A DNA stretch of 64,000 nt from Mycoplasmoides gallisepticum (lineage in GTDB: Bacteria; Bacillota_I; Bacilli_A; Mycoplasmatales; Mycoplasmoidaceae). How positions within the stretch are numbered: the stretch's first letter is position 1; every line of letters starts with the position of its first letter. The position numbers were made by a program, and so were the translations under genes. Below are positions 10,494 to 20,975 of this stretch, in pieces. Where the stretch lies: assembly GCF_900476085.1 (NCBI RefSeq), contig NZ_LS991952.1, positions 496,001 through 560,000 on the forward strand, in the 5' to 3' direction. Below the pieces are notes generated by a model. It worked only from the letters and a program-made list of their open reading frames with translations. It did no database searches and was not told where the DNA came from.

Positions 10494-12738
10494 AGGTAAT
10501 TAGTTTATGGTTTTTAATCAGATCTTTTGTTCCAGCCTTTTTATCTTTAAAACTAACTTTGATTGTCAGATCATCAATCTCCCTAACAATCCCTTCACCA
10601 TAAAGTTGGTGATAAATAATCTCTCCAACAAAATAATTGTGTTCAACTTCATTAGTTGAATTCCATGCATCTAACTTAGATGGTGATTTCTTCGAATTGA
10701 ATCAACCATCATCATCTGTTAAGAAATTATGTTTATCAAAATAAGTTTTAGCTTGATCTTGTTTATCAAGCACTAGATCACTTAATTCATATAAGAATCT
10801 AGAAGGTTGATAAGGTTCTTTAGTCCTAGCATCATAATCTTGGTTTGAACATAATCAAAGATTGTGTTTGGCTCTAGTGTAAGCAACATAAACAATTCTT
10901 CTTTCTTCTGCTAATTTAGCTTTATTGTTAGTTGCTGCAATTGAACGACTACTAGGTAGAATGTTTTCATTCATATTAATGACGAAAACATTCTTGAATT
11001 CTAATCCCTTTGCACTGTGAATCGTCATTAATTTTAATGCGTTCTTATTATGGTTTGGTTGATTGTTATCAAGATCACCTTCTAGTGCAAGATTTTGGAT
11101 AAAGTCATTAATCGTTAATTTGGTGCCAAAATCGTTTTCGTATTCTTTTTCATATTTATTCAAAAAATCAATGAATTCATTGACACTATCATGCTTAGTT
11201 GGTTCATTAAGATAATCATAATAATTGATTCGTTTAATGATCTCATTGATTGTTTGATAAACTGATCAATTACCTTGGTTTGCTCGTAAATCTTCAATCA
11301 TTTTTTTGAAGTTTTGCGCGCTTTTTTTAACATTTGCTTTGATATTTGATTCATCTAAATAATCCAGCGCTTCGTATTCAGTGATTGATTTTTTGTTGGC
11401 TAGTTCTTTAATTATTTCAATACTGGTATCACCAATCATTCTTCTAGGTGTATTGATGATTCGATCAAACGCGATATCATTATTAGTATCAACTAATTTA
11501 AGATAACCAATTAGATCTTTGATCTCTTTTCTTAAAAAGAATTTATACCCACCAAAGATCTCATAAGGGATCCGGTTTTCCTTAATTAAGCGTTCTAGCG
11601 ATACCGAACTAAAATTAGTTCGGTATAAGATAGCAAAATCACCATAAGTATATTGTTTAGAAGCAACCAGTTCTTTAATCTTATCCATTACAAACCGGTT
11701 TTGATATTCGATATTACTAAAATTAATTCAAATTGGTTTAGGCCCTAAATCAGTTAAATCGTGTGATAATAATGATTTAAAATAACGACTATTATTCATC
11801 TTAATTGCGTCGTTTGCCAGATTCAAAATACTTTGTTTTGACCGGTAATTTTGCGTTAAATACTTAACGACTAAATCATTGAAATCAAATCTAATTGAAT
11901 CACCAATCTCACTGTTAGCACCTCTTCAACCATAGATTGATTGATCAGGGTCCCCCACAAATAAAAAATTATTATTTTTTTCTCTTAATAATTTAACGAT
12001 CTTGTATTGAATTTCATTAGCATCTTGAAATTCGTCAACTAAAATTGCTTCATAACGGTTTTGCCATTTTTTTAAAATAATTGGATCATTTAAAAATAGG
12101 TTATAAGCAATATTTAATAGATCATTAAAATCAATGGCATTAAGCTCTTTTAATGCCTTTTCATAATCATGATAGAAATTACTTAATGGTTGAACTAGAT
12201 TGGGAGTAAGAATGTGATCTTCACCTAATTTATTTAAATCAGATGCTAAAAATTCAGCTACATCTAGGTTATAAGTTTTTGCATCATTAATAATGCTCAT
12301 CACCTTATTCTTTTTGAAATCAGTATACTGAGAATAATAATATTCGTATTTTTGTGATTTTAATAGATCTTCGATCAGTTTTGCTTGATCAACTTCATCT
12401 AAGATATTAAACCGATCGTTTAACCGATCAACATTATTAACTTCTTCTCTTAAAACTTGTGCACAAAACCCATGAAACGTTCTAAAACTGACTTGAGTTT
12501 TTTCTTTATTCAGAAGTTTTTCAAGTCGGTGTTGCATCTCTTTAGCAGCTTTATTAGTAAATGTAATCGCTAAGATCTTATATTCTGGGATCTTGAAATG
12601 CTCAATCAAATAAGCAATTCGCGATGTTAAAACCTTTGTCTTACCAGTACCAGCACCAGCGACAACAAAAATTGGAATTAAATCACTTGTAACAACATCA
12701 TATTGTTGCTTGTTTAAAGACTTTAAGTAATCTTGCAT
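10483..12738 (-). CDS. pcrA: ATP-dependent DNA helicase PcrA/UvrD
   Basis: 751 aa when TGA is Trp. It shows the superfamily 1A order: AGAGTGKTKVL (motif I), LVDEFQDANEIQY (II), FVGDPDQSIYGW (III), NYRSK (IV), MTIHSAKGLEFKNVFV (V) and RRIVYVAYTRAKH (VI). A C-terminal Tudor-like segment (YHQLYGEGIVREIDD) matches PcrA, which uses it to contact RNA polymerase. The helicase unwinds DNA in excision repair and clears recombination intermediates. Its start is 2 nt from the upstream RDD gene's stop, and its end overlaps the cyclo-ligase gene by 11 nt. Confidence 0.96.
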
Positions 12739-12740
12739 AA

Positions 12741-13460
12741 TTATAGGTCAGTAAGATCCATGTTCCCTGGTAAATTGATATCAATCTTATTAGTTTTATT
12801 TTTATCTTCAACTTGTTGATTAGTATCTTTCTTAGTTTTTAAATCGATCATAACTAAGTTAGCCATCTTATCGTGTAATGCTAATCGCTTAGAGCTAATT
12901 GCTACAAAGATAAAAATAATAAATAAAATGATCGCATAAATGGAATAAATACCACGGAAAAAACTAATAAAAATAATGTATTTAACCGGTTGGTCTAAAA
13001 TGTTATTTTTGGTAAATAAACTAACGATCTCTCTTTGTTCACGATCATTAAAAGCAAATAAGGATAATCCCATGATTATTAAGATCGAAACAAGGAATAA
13101 AAAAATTAATAAATTATGTAAAAACATGTGTTTTAAATATTTTTTTAGTGTCGTTCGTTCAACCAATTGTAGCTTAAAAGCTAACCGAAATAAAGTCTTA
13201 CCTTTAGTTAATCATGGCACTAAGATAAAATAACCACCATAAAATAAAAAGCTGGTTATTCCAACTAATAAAATATACAAAGCAACTGAATAGTTAGTTC
13301 AGTACTTCTGAAATAAGAAGTTAATCAAATAATTAATACCCATACTAATTAAACTAATAAAAACAAGATCGAGAAGTCCAGCAAAAATTCTTTTGGTTGC
13401 TGAAGCTACTTCGTATTCTACTTTGGTGTTGGTGATCTCGTTATGAAAAATAACATACAT
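12741..13460 (-). CDS. RDD-family integral membrane protein
   Basis: 239 aa from ATG 13460, with two TGA-Trp codons in the first half. After about 20 residues comes KRIFAGLLDLVFISLISMG, the RDD-like Arg/Asp first helix. A second helix follows, then LVPWLTKGKTLFRLAFKLQ, the positively charged loop typical of the family, and two further helices (about residues 115-135 and 155-180). The tail is charged and cytoplasmic. The family has no general function; some members are ion antiporters. It shares one nucleotide with the glycosyltransferase stop (TAATG) and ends 2 nt before pcrA. Confidence 0.75.
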
Positions 13461-14443
13461 TATTTATCAGCATCAAATTTTGCTTGAATTCAAGATAATC
13501 TAGGTTTAAACTTAATGAAGTAGTTCTTTCAATTCTGATTATTGATTAATTGGAAGAATTTGTTCTTTTCATACTTAGGGTAGAGACGAAAAACTAATTC
13601 TTTTGCAATTTTAATTGCGTTCCGTTTTTCTTTATCTGAGAAGTTAGAATTAATCACCAACGAAATGAAATGATAGAATGCCATAATAATCGCACAAAAC
13701 TCTAACTTTTCGTCATAACTATCATTCCACTCATTATAAGTTTTAAGCTGGTTAAACTGATTGATTTGAAACAAAACATCATAGATATTATTGTTCAAAT
13801 TAATCTCTTTTCTTCTCTTAGTTAAGATCGTTTTTAAAACTGCAGCTTTCTTTGCTTTACCATAAACTTTTAAGATAAAGATCCCTGGTTGGTAATGCGT
13901 AACATTAAATTTGATCTTATGATCAACCAGCATCTTGGTTTTAAACACTTTATCATAAGAATTTAATGAATGCTTAGCAATTAAGTCAATGTTAAACTGG
14001 TCATAAACTAATAACTTCTTATCTTTATTATTGCTTGATTGTTTTTTCTGATCATAAAAAGCGGGTTCATCGATCAAAAAATTAATTAAATCAACATCTT
14101 CATCCAAATCTTCAATAACTAAACTTAGTTCATCCAAAAAGTTTGGTTTAAAAATAATTAGTTGATTCGTAAATAAAGTGAACTTACCATTAGCAATTCT
14201 AGCCCCCAGATTGTATGCTTCACTCATCCCAAGGGATTGAGAAACATTAACAATCTGGTAGTTCAAATCACTATACTTACCTAATTCATCTTGTCAAATC
14301 TTAATCACACTTTCATTAGCATCATCATTAATAAAAATTAATTCATGATCTTTAAGATTGTTAATACTAAATAAAGAGTTTAGTGAACTCTTTAAATTCA
14401 TCACTTCTTGACTTAGATAGTAGATAATTGATAACTTTGACAT
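13460..14443 (-). CDS. Family 2-like glycosyltransferase
   Basis: 327 aa from ATG 14443, with several TGA-Trp codons. The N-terminus (MSKLSIIYYLSQEVMNLKSS, then HELIFINDDANESV and NVSQSLGMSEAYNLGARIA) is the nucleotide-sugar binding fold of GT2 enzymes: a beta strand, an INDDA acidic motif, and the GxSxAxNxG-like loop. The usual DxD catalytic acid position is not obvious. It could modify membrane glycolipids or surface proteins; acceptor unknown. It is the first gene of the operon leading to the RDD protein, pcrA, the cyclo-ligase and ymdB, and is divergent from the anchored-protein pair at 14.5 kb. Confidence 0.75.
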
Positions 14444-14512
14444 AATTCTATTTATTATATAACATAACAAAGTAGTTCTTGAATTCTCTTTTTTAATATT
14501 TGATTAAAAATT

Positions 14513-14518
14513 TATAAT
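14513..14518 (+). promoter_or_regulatory. -10 box for the 14532 gene; probable very short leader
   Basis: TATAAT lies only 13 nt before ATG 14532. Transcription would start about 7 nt from the ATG, and no Shine-Dalgarno sequence fits. The mRNA may be nearly leaderless. Confidence 0.5.
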
Positions 14519-14531
14519 TGATTTATCTGAT

Positions 14532-16391
14532 ATGGCGCTAATTAATAATAAAAACAAAAACAGCTGTAATCTGGATATCAAAAACATTGTTAATTTCAAT
14601 ATTCAAAAGATTACCAAAAGCTTTTTTGATTCAAATCTATTTAATAGTTCGTCACAAAATATCTCCAAAAAACACTACAAGGCATTAAAAGCTAATAACG
14701 AAGAATTTTTTGATGTTCAATCGCTTTTAAATGAAGAGTCAATTGGTGATATTATTAATTTTTCATTTAAAAAAATTAATAGTATTATCGGAGCTACTAA
14801 TCTCAATCACTTTGATGTAATTCGCCATGATGAGTATGGTGAAGCAGTTTATGTCAATATTAGTAATATTAATAGTGACTTTGAGATTCAAGCTAAGAAA
14901 TCCCAAGATTTAAGATTCGTTTTTGAAGTGTATGTCAAGGATTATTCTTATCTTAAACAGTATTGTGATAAGATTCAGATCAACATCTTATTTGATGAAA
15001 CTAACCGGATTATTTCGGGTAATTTTGTTTTTTTCAAACAAGCAGTTGAAGTTGATTTAGAACAATTAATTAAGCACGTATATCGTAACTATTTTGTTAA
15101 GAACTTCATTAAAGAGCACTTTATGAACAATTCGTTAAAAAACCAAGTGCGTTTATTTGAAGATTTAACAATTAACAAACAAGATAAATCAATTTATTTA
15201 TCTTCTAAGTTTAAGACGCAATTCATCTCGACTTTAGATCATGTTGATGAAGTTAATAATTTGCAAATTGATCGGGAAGAATTTTTTTATGCAGTTAACA
15301 TCTTAAATTTCATTATTTTAATGATCTATGAAGATTTAAAAGCATTTTTTCAGTCAAATAAACTAATTAGTTTTTTAGATTTTATTCAAAGAAAAACTAA
15401 CTTAAGTAATGTTAGATCAAATGCGCATGCTGAACTAGATTTTTTAAATCTATTTAATTATGTAAATAGTAAATACTTCTTTAATCATGAGTTAGATTTA
15501 CATCAAGAAGAAGTAGAAAACTTAGAAGACGCGCTTGATCTGATTAATGAGTTTTATGATCTTTATCAGTTTGAACAACGATCATTGTCTGATCAGATCT
15601 TAAATTTTGAAATATCATGATCAGATCAAGAATGAGATGATAACAATAAAGTAATCTTATTGTTAATGTATCCTGAATTATTTGGTTTAGATAGTGTTGA
15701 CTATGTTAATTCCAAATATGATCAACTTGTTGAATCATTCATTAATTTTCAGATCAGTGATGCTGTTGATTATCAAAAGAAACATGATGCGGTTTTATGT
15801 GAATTAAATCCGAATTATGAATGTTTTATTAATGCAAATAAAGATTTCTTAATTATGAAAAGTAATTTTGAATCGCTTAATTTATTTGAGATTTATAACT
15901 GGGCATTGATCTATGAAAACTTATATGAAGCTAAATATATTAATATCTCAAATAAGTTTTATAAATTAAAAAATAGCCAACCTCAAATTATGAGGGTCTT
16001 ATTAAATCAACTTAACCAGTTGAAATATTACACAGCTAAAAAGATCTATGGTCTAGGACATATAGAAGTTGTAATTCGTAAGTTGTTAAAATACAACGAC
16101 TTTGAAAATACGATTAACCAGTTTATTAAAACAATCAACCGTGATGACCAGATGTATGGAAAATCCAAAGAAAGAAAATATTTAATTCTAGGGATCATCT
16201 CTGCATTCTTGTTTGGAATTATGGACTTTTTAACAACGATCTTTTCGATTTTACCAGTTACTCAAGATAATATTCAAGTATCGATTCAAAAAGTACCTAG
16301 TTTAATCGTAATCGGAGCTGGTTCATTATTAGCATCCATTTTATTGATCATCTTAACGGTCACATATTTCAAAAAACGTCGGCAAAAATAA
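14532..16391 (+). CDS. Orphan protein with C-terminal membrane anchor, paralogue A
   Basis: 619 aa, continuous through TGA-Trp codons near 15618 and 15633. No family is recognised. About 540 residues are hydrophilic and rich in Asn, Lys, Asp and Phe. They are followed by two TM segments near the C-terminus (YLILGIISAFLFGIMDFLTT and SLIVIGAGSLLASILLIILT) separated by about 25 residues, and then a basic tail KKRRQK, so most of the protein is probably cytoplasmic. It aligns with the next gene: HFDVIRHDEYGEAVYVNIS here against FFKVLGYDQFHEPLYISEK there, and INILFDETNRIISGNFVFF against INLWFYLNEENKILSGSFSF. The two genes are 81 nt apart, so the pair arose by an old duplication. Function unknown. 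Confidence 0.85.
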
Positions 16392-16472
16392 CTGTTTTTA
16401 GATTTGAAAAACTAAAAATAACTAACCTGACTTGAACAAAGATTAATACTTAAATTACAGAAGAAAACTACT

Positions 16473-18461
16473 ATGGATTTTGAAAAGAAGATTTTAGAAA
16501 AACTAAACATCAGTACCACATACCCTTTTTACATTGACAATGTTAATGTCAAGTTTTTTAACAGTTTACAACAACACCCAAATAAATACTTTGTTAGCAA
16601 AATCCTACCTAAAATTAAAACTAAACTTGATCAAGAAGAGTTAGAAAAATTAAAAGAATTAGATGAACTAACAAGAAAAGACCGAATTAAGTTAATGCTT
16701 AATTTAGCTCTTAAAAAGATCGTTTCTAAAACTGGTTCATCAAATAGCGACTTTTTTAAAGTACTAGGTTATGATCAATTTCATGAACCTTTATATATCT
16801 CTGAAAAAGAATTTAGTGTTAATGAACTAATTCATAACGAATACGAAGAACGAAGATATAAATACTATATCGACGTTAATAAGAATAGTTATCTTCATCA
16901 ATACGCTAGTAGAATTAATCTTTGATTTTATCTAAACGAAGAAAACAAGATCTTATCTGGGTCATTTAGTTTTGAAGTAGTTAATCTTGAAGACAATCCA
17001 CTAAATGAAGAAACAGTTTTTGAAAAGATCTATTTAGTTTATTTAATTAAATATTTTATTTATAAACAAATTTCGCCACTATCATTAAATAATATTATTG
17101 ACATCATTGATAATGATGATTTCTTATCAAACTTCGATAAGAAATCTAATAAAGAACTACAAAATAACCTAAGTAACAATATCTATAAAAAATCATTAAG
17201 TTATGAAGTTTTAAAAAGTAACTGGGATAATCTGATCATAGATAAGTTTTTAGCTCATAAGAATTATGATCAAGAAAAGCAATGCCAAATTAAGGATGAT
17301 CTGTTTTATGCGATCATGAATCTAACGATGATTAATTTGGCACTATACCAAGAATTAAAGTCTTACTTTAATTCAGAACAACCCGAATTGATCCTAAGTA
17401 TTCTAAAAAAACCAACTCAGATTAAAAGCGACCCTGACCAAAGACCGTTTAATGACTTTATTGAATTGTCTAAACACCTAAAAGACAGTTACATTAAAAA
17501 ACACACGACCAAGATCGATCTAAATAAGATTGATGATATCGATGATTTTGTTAATGAAGCTAAAAAACACCAAGCTGCTCAAGACTATGAAGCATTCAAC
17601 ACTTCGATTAACTTCTTAGAATTACAAGTTAAAGATGAAGAAGTGTTTGCTTCATCAAGTGATTATTTATTAAAACACCAACAGATCTATCTAATCTATT
17701 CTTTAATTATTAATCCCAACCGCTTTGGTTTAAACTCAAACACAACTCAGATTGCTAAATACAATGATCTGATGAAAAACTTAAAGAATATGCAGATCTC
17801 TGAAGGATCTAGAAAAATGATCGTTCAAGATATCAACCAATCAGAGGTTGATATTAATAAGAACTATCTTAGTTTTATTAACCAATCAAATGATTTTGTG
17901 ATCATTAAAAAAGATAATAAACAACTTCTTGATTTTTATGTTTGAGCGATCATTTATTCTGAAAGTCGTAAGTGGATTCACCACGATATCGAATATGACT
18001 TCAATAATGACCGGGTCGTCAAAAACTCAAGTTTTTACCGACAAAAGATTGAAGCGCTTGAAAACTTAAAGTTTGACTGGTACGATGATTTCTATGGGAT
18101 CCCAGCAATCAAAACGATCGTAAAAAAGATCGATCAGATCTCAAACATCAAATCTTCAATTGATATCTTAGTTGGAACAATTAAACAAAAAGACGCCCTG
18201 CTTAAAAAAGACTTTGAACGAAAAACGATGGTTATTGCTTATGTTGTGGCTTTATTCATTGGGTTTATCAACTTCTTTGGAATGATCTTTACGATCTTAG
18301 CCGTAACCAAACCAGAAGATGGACTAAACACAACAAATATTATCGTAATTACGATCGCTTCATTGCTAATTAGTTCGTTGATTGGGATCATCAGCTTCTT
18401 CTTATTTAAGATGGCAAGAAACAACGGTTATTACAAACCAAAAAAGAGTAAACAAAAATAA
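16473..18461 (+). CDS. Orphan protein with C-terminal membrane anchor, paralogue B
   Basis: 662 aa, continuous when TGA (16923, 17943) is Trp. Same plan as the preceding gene: a long hydrophilic domain, then two TM segments (VIAYVVALFIGFINFFGMIF and IIVITIASLLISSLIGIISF) and a basic tail (YKPKKSKQK). Shared blocks run from about residue 75 to 180, around the Y-x-x-Y-x-D/K-x-x-S-Y-L-x-Q-Y region (YKYYIDVNKNSYLHQYASR against RFVFEVYVKDYSYLKQYCD). Overall identity looks low, so the duplication is not recent. An AGAAG stretch lies shortly before the ATG. A strong terminator follows. Function unknown; the pair may work as a heteromer. Confidence 0.85.
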
Positions 18462-18465
18462 ATAA

Positions 18466-18500
18466 AAAAAAACCGTCTAGATAAGATCTAGACGGTTTTT
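18466..18500. terminator. Bidirectional terminator
   Basis: AACCGTCTAGAT (18471-18482) pairs with ATCTAGACGGTT (18486-18497), with an A run before and a T run after. It ends the paralogue pair on + and the long housekeeping operon on -. Confidence 0.93.
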
Positions 18501-18513
18501 AATTGCTGATCTA

Positions 18514-18813
18514 CTAATCGCCAAAGATTGGTGATTTACTAATCCCTAAAAGATTTGAATTAGCTTGCTTACTTTGGATTAGTACAACTGATTTAACTTC
18601 AGGGATCTCTGCTTTAAGGATCGTTTCTACCCCATCTTTATAAGTCATATCAACAAGGCTACAACCATCACAATTACCTAGTAATTTGATCGTTACTATT
18701 CCTTTTTCATAACCTTCAAAAGATAGGTCACCACCATCTCTTTTAATTAATAATCTTAGATCATCTAAGAGATCTAAGATCTCACCAATTACGGTTTGTT
18801 TTCTTCTTGCCAT
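18514..18813 (-). CDS. Nfu/NifU C-terminal-domain iron-sulfur carrier
   Basis: 99 aa, about the size of a lone NifU C-terminal domain. It has the helix ILDLLDDLRLLIKRDGGDLS, then VTIKLLGNCDGCSLVDMTYK, which holds the two cluster-binding cysteines (C-x-x-C) where most homologues read CGSCPSST. The family carries Fe-S clusters to target proteins. It is the last gene of the operon, after plsY (3 nt gap), and is followed by the bidirectional terminator. The CDGCSLVD variant of the cluster loop is unusual. Confidence 0.88.
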   Translation of the reverse strand: MARRKQTVIGEILDLLDDLRLLIKRDGGDLSFEGYEKGIVTIKLLGNCDGCSLVDMTYKDGVETILKAEIPEVKSVVLIQSKQANSNLLGISKSPIFGD

Positions 18814-18816
18814 AAA

Positions 18817-19545
18817 TTAAACCTTTTTTGTAATCTTATTTTCTTGTTTATTAATTAATCTAACGATATTCCCACGGTGTTTTCAGATAATGATTGTACT
18901 TAGTATTGTATTAGCAATCGCAAAAAAGACGATGATGTACCAATCACTTTGATAAGTTAAAAAGGTGATCTTATCTAAACTAAACCATCATAGATAATCT
19001 AATCAAGGGATATATGGTAAAAATAAAAAGATAATGAAACAAACGATTGAAGCTAGTGAAACATATTTACTAATTAAAGTAATTGTTCATCAAGTTAGAG
19101 CAATAATTAAGAATCATCAAGGTGAAACAACAAATACAAATCCAGCAGTTGTAGCTACAGCTTTACCACCGTTGAATTTGAAGTACACAGGATACATATG
19201 ACCAAAGATTGCTGCTAGTGGTGCTAAATAAGTTAGATAATATGTCTTATTAATTACACTAGGATCAAGCTTAGTTAGTTCAGGTTGCAAACCATACTTA
19301 TAGATCAATAAGATGATTGAAAACGGAATTACGGATTTAATGATCTCAAAAAAACCGATCGCGATTGCAACTTTTTTAGGGAACACCCTAAAAGAGTTGG
19401 TTGTCCCTGGGTTTTTAGACCCTAGTTCACGTACATTTCTTTTAAGGATCATACTAGCAACATCTGCAAACATAATTGAACCAAACAAGTAGCCAATTAA
19501 TAAGCTAAGGATCACTAAGAGACTGATATATCCTGCTACATTCAT
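18817..19545 (-). CDS. plsY: Acyl-phosphate:glycerol-3-phosphate acyltransferase PlsY
   Basis: 242 aa with many TGA-Trp codons in the second half. It has the multi-TM layout of PlsY and its conserved loops: GYLFGSIMFADVASMILKRN, then VRELGSKNPGTTNSFRVFPK (the SxNPGxTN acyl-phosphate/G3P loop) and HMYPVYFKFNGGKAVATTAG (the FxGGKxVAT loop). It makes lysophosphatidate, the first step of phospholipid synthesis; plsC for the second step lies at 39.1 kb and acpS next to it. It starts 6 nt after the DUF34 gene. Confidence 0.95.
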
Positions 19546-19551
19546 CTTTAT

Positions 19552-20328
19552 TTACCTCTTGATGATCTTGAATTGTGAATGTCCTAGTATCAATTGTTTT
19601 GGCTCTAATTGATCATGGAACTTTTCAACTAATAACTCACCAATATGATCGATAAAGATTGATTCTACATGATGACCAATATCAATCACATTAATCTCAT
19701 GGTTGATCGCATTAATCCATGATGATCATTTTAAATCACCTGTGATTAATAGATCATATTGTTTAAACAATTCAAGATCAAGCTGATCACTACTATAACC
19801 ACTACCCAAACAGATCAGACCCTTTTTTAATTTTTTCTTAAATTTAGCTGTTGATAAATATTGAACTTGGTCAATATATTGAATCTTTTTTAAATCAGAG
19901 ATCAATTGTTCAAGCGAACAATCGATCTCAAATCGGTAATAATGATTAATTGGATTAGGATCAAATTTCTTGATCTTTAATAATTTAAAAAAGTATGAAT
20001 GCGCACCGTTGGGACTAAAATCATAAGCAGTGTGCAACACTAGAAAACTCCGATTGTTTTGATAAAAATCCTGATAAGCCTTAGCTATAAATGCATCTGA
20101 TTTTAAATCTTGATGATTAATAAACATCGGATGGTGGGAGATAATTAGATTAGCATTATGTTTTTTTGCTAACTCAAAATTAAACCGATCATAATCAGCA
20201 CAAACTAGAACCTTAGTTAATTGATTGGTTAAGTTCTTATGATTAATTAATTTGGCATTATCAAAACTTAACTGATTTCTTAAGGGAAATTCTTTTAAGA
20301 CTCAGTCAGTGATTCTTCTAATTTTCAT
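19552..20328 (-). CDS. NIF3/DUF34 dinuclear-metal protein
   Basis: 258 aa with several TGA-Trp codons. Metal-ligand motifs of the family are visible: LIISHHPMFI (HH pair) in the first third and VIDIGHHVESIFIDHIGELL (the distal His/Glu pair) near the end. The intervening part contains YDLLITGDLKW. The family is widespread and linked to nucleotide or cofactor repair, but its function is not settled. Next to trmK is a common place for this gene in Firmicutes. Its start overlaps the end of trmK by 34 nt, so the two are probably translationally coupled. Confidence 0.9.
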
Positions 20329-20975
20329 TGGTTATTAAGAAAGCGCTCGTATTCAGTTATTTCAATCAGCTGTAACTTTTTTCTTGCAGCAACTGGAATT
20401 CGTTCAATCAATTCTTTTTGTTGTTTAATATAGCTGATTAGTTCTGGACTGTTTTGGTTTTTTAAGATTGGTCCAATCACATAATCTGTATCAGTTAAAT
20501 CATGCTTATCTTCAGTCTTAATTGCTTTAATAATTAAGTAGTAATTATTCTTCTCAAAAACAATGATCTCATCAACGATCTGATAATTGTTCTTAGTTAG
20601 ATAATACCGCATTTTAATGTGATTTTTTTCTGGTTGGACAATTAATTGTTTTAATTCAACAACCGAATTGTTTATAATATCATTAATTTTACTGACACCA
20701 AGACCAGCAATCACACAATAATCGATCGGGTTTTTAATACTTAAGTTGCTTAAACCATCATTAAGAATGTTGATAATTCTTTCTTTACCAATAATCTTTC
20801 TCGAGTTAGCAATCGCTTGTTTTAGTGGTGATAGATTAACATCAACATTAAGCACGTATTGTGCTTTATTTTTTTTGATTAATTCAATACCTAGATGACC
20901 ATGATCACAGCCAACATCTGCTACTAAAAAAGCGTCATCAATCATTTGGGAGATAACTTTAATTTTCTGAGTCAT
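20295..20975 (-). CDS. trmK: tRNA (adenine(22)-N1)-methyltransferase TrmK
   Basis: 226 aa; the frame passes the TGA at 20325 (Trp) and ends 30 nt later. The class I methyltransferase motif [19 protein letters not shown] binds SAM, and the [12 protein letters not shown] region corresponds to the catalytic loop. It methylates N1 of A22 in tRNAs. Its start overlaps rpoD by 17 nt and its end overlaps the DUF34 gene by 34 nt; rpoD-trmK-DUF34 order is seen in many Firmicutes. Confidence 0.93.
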
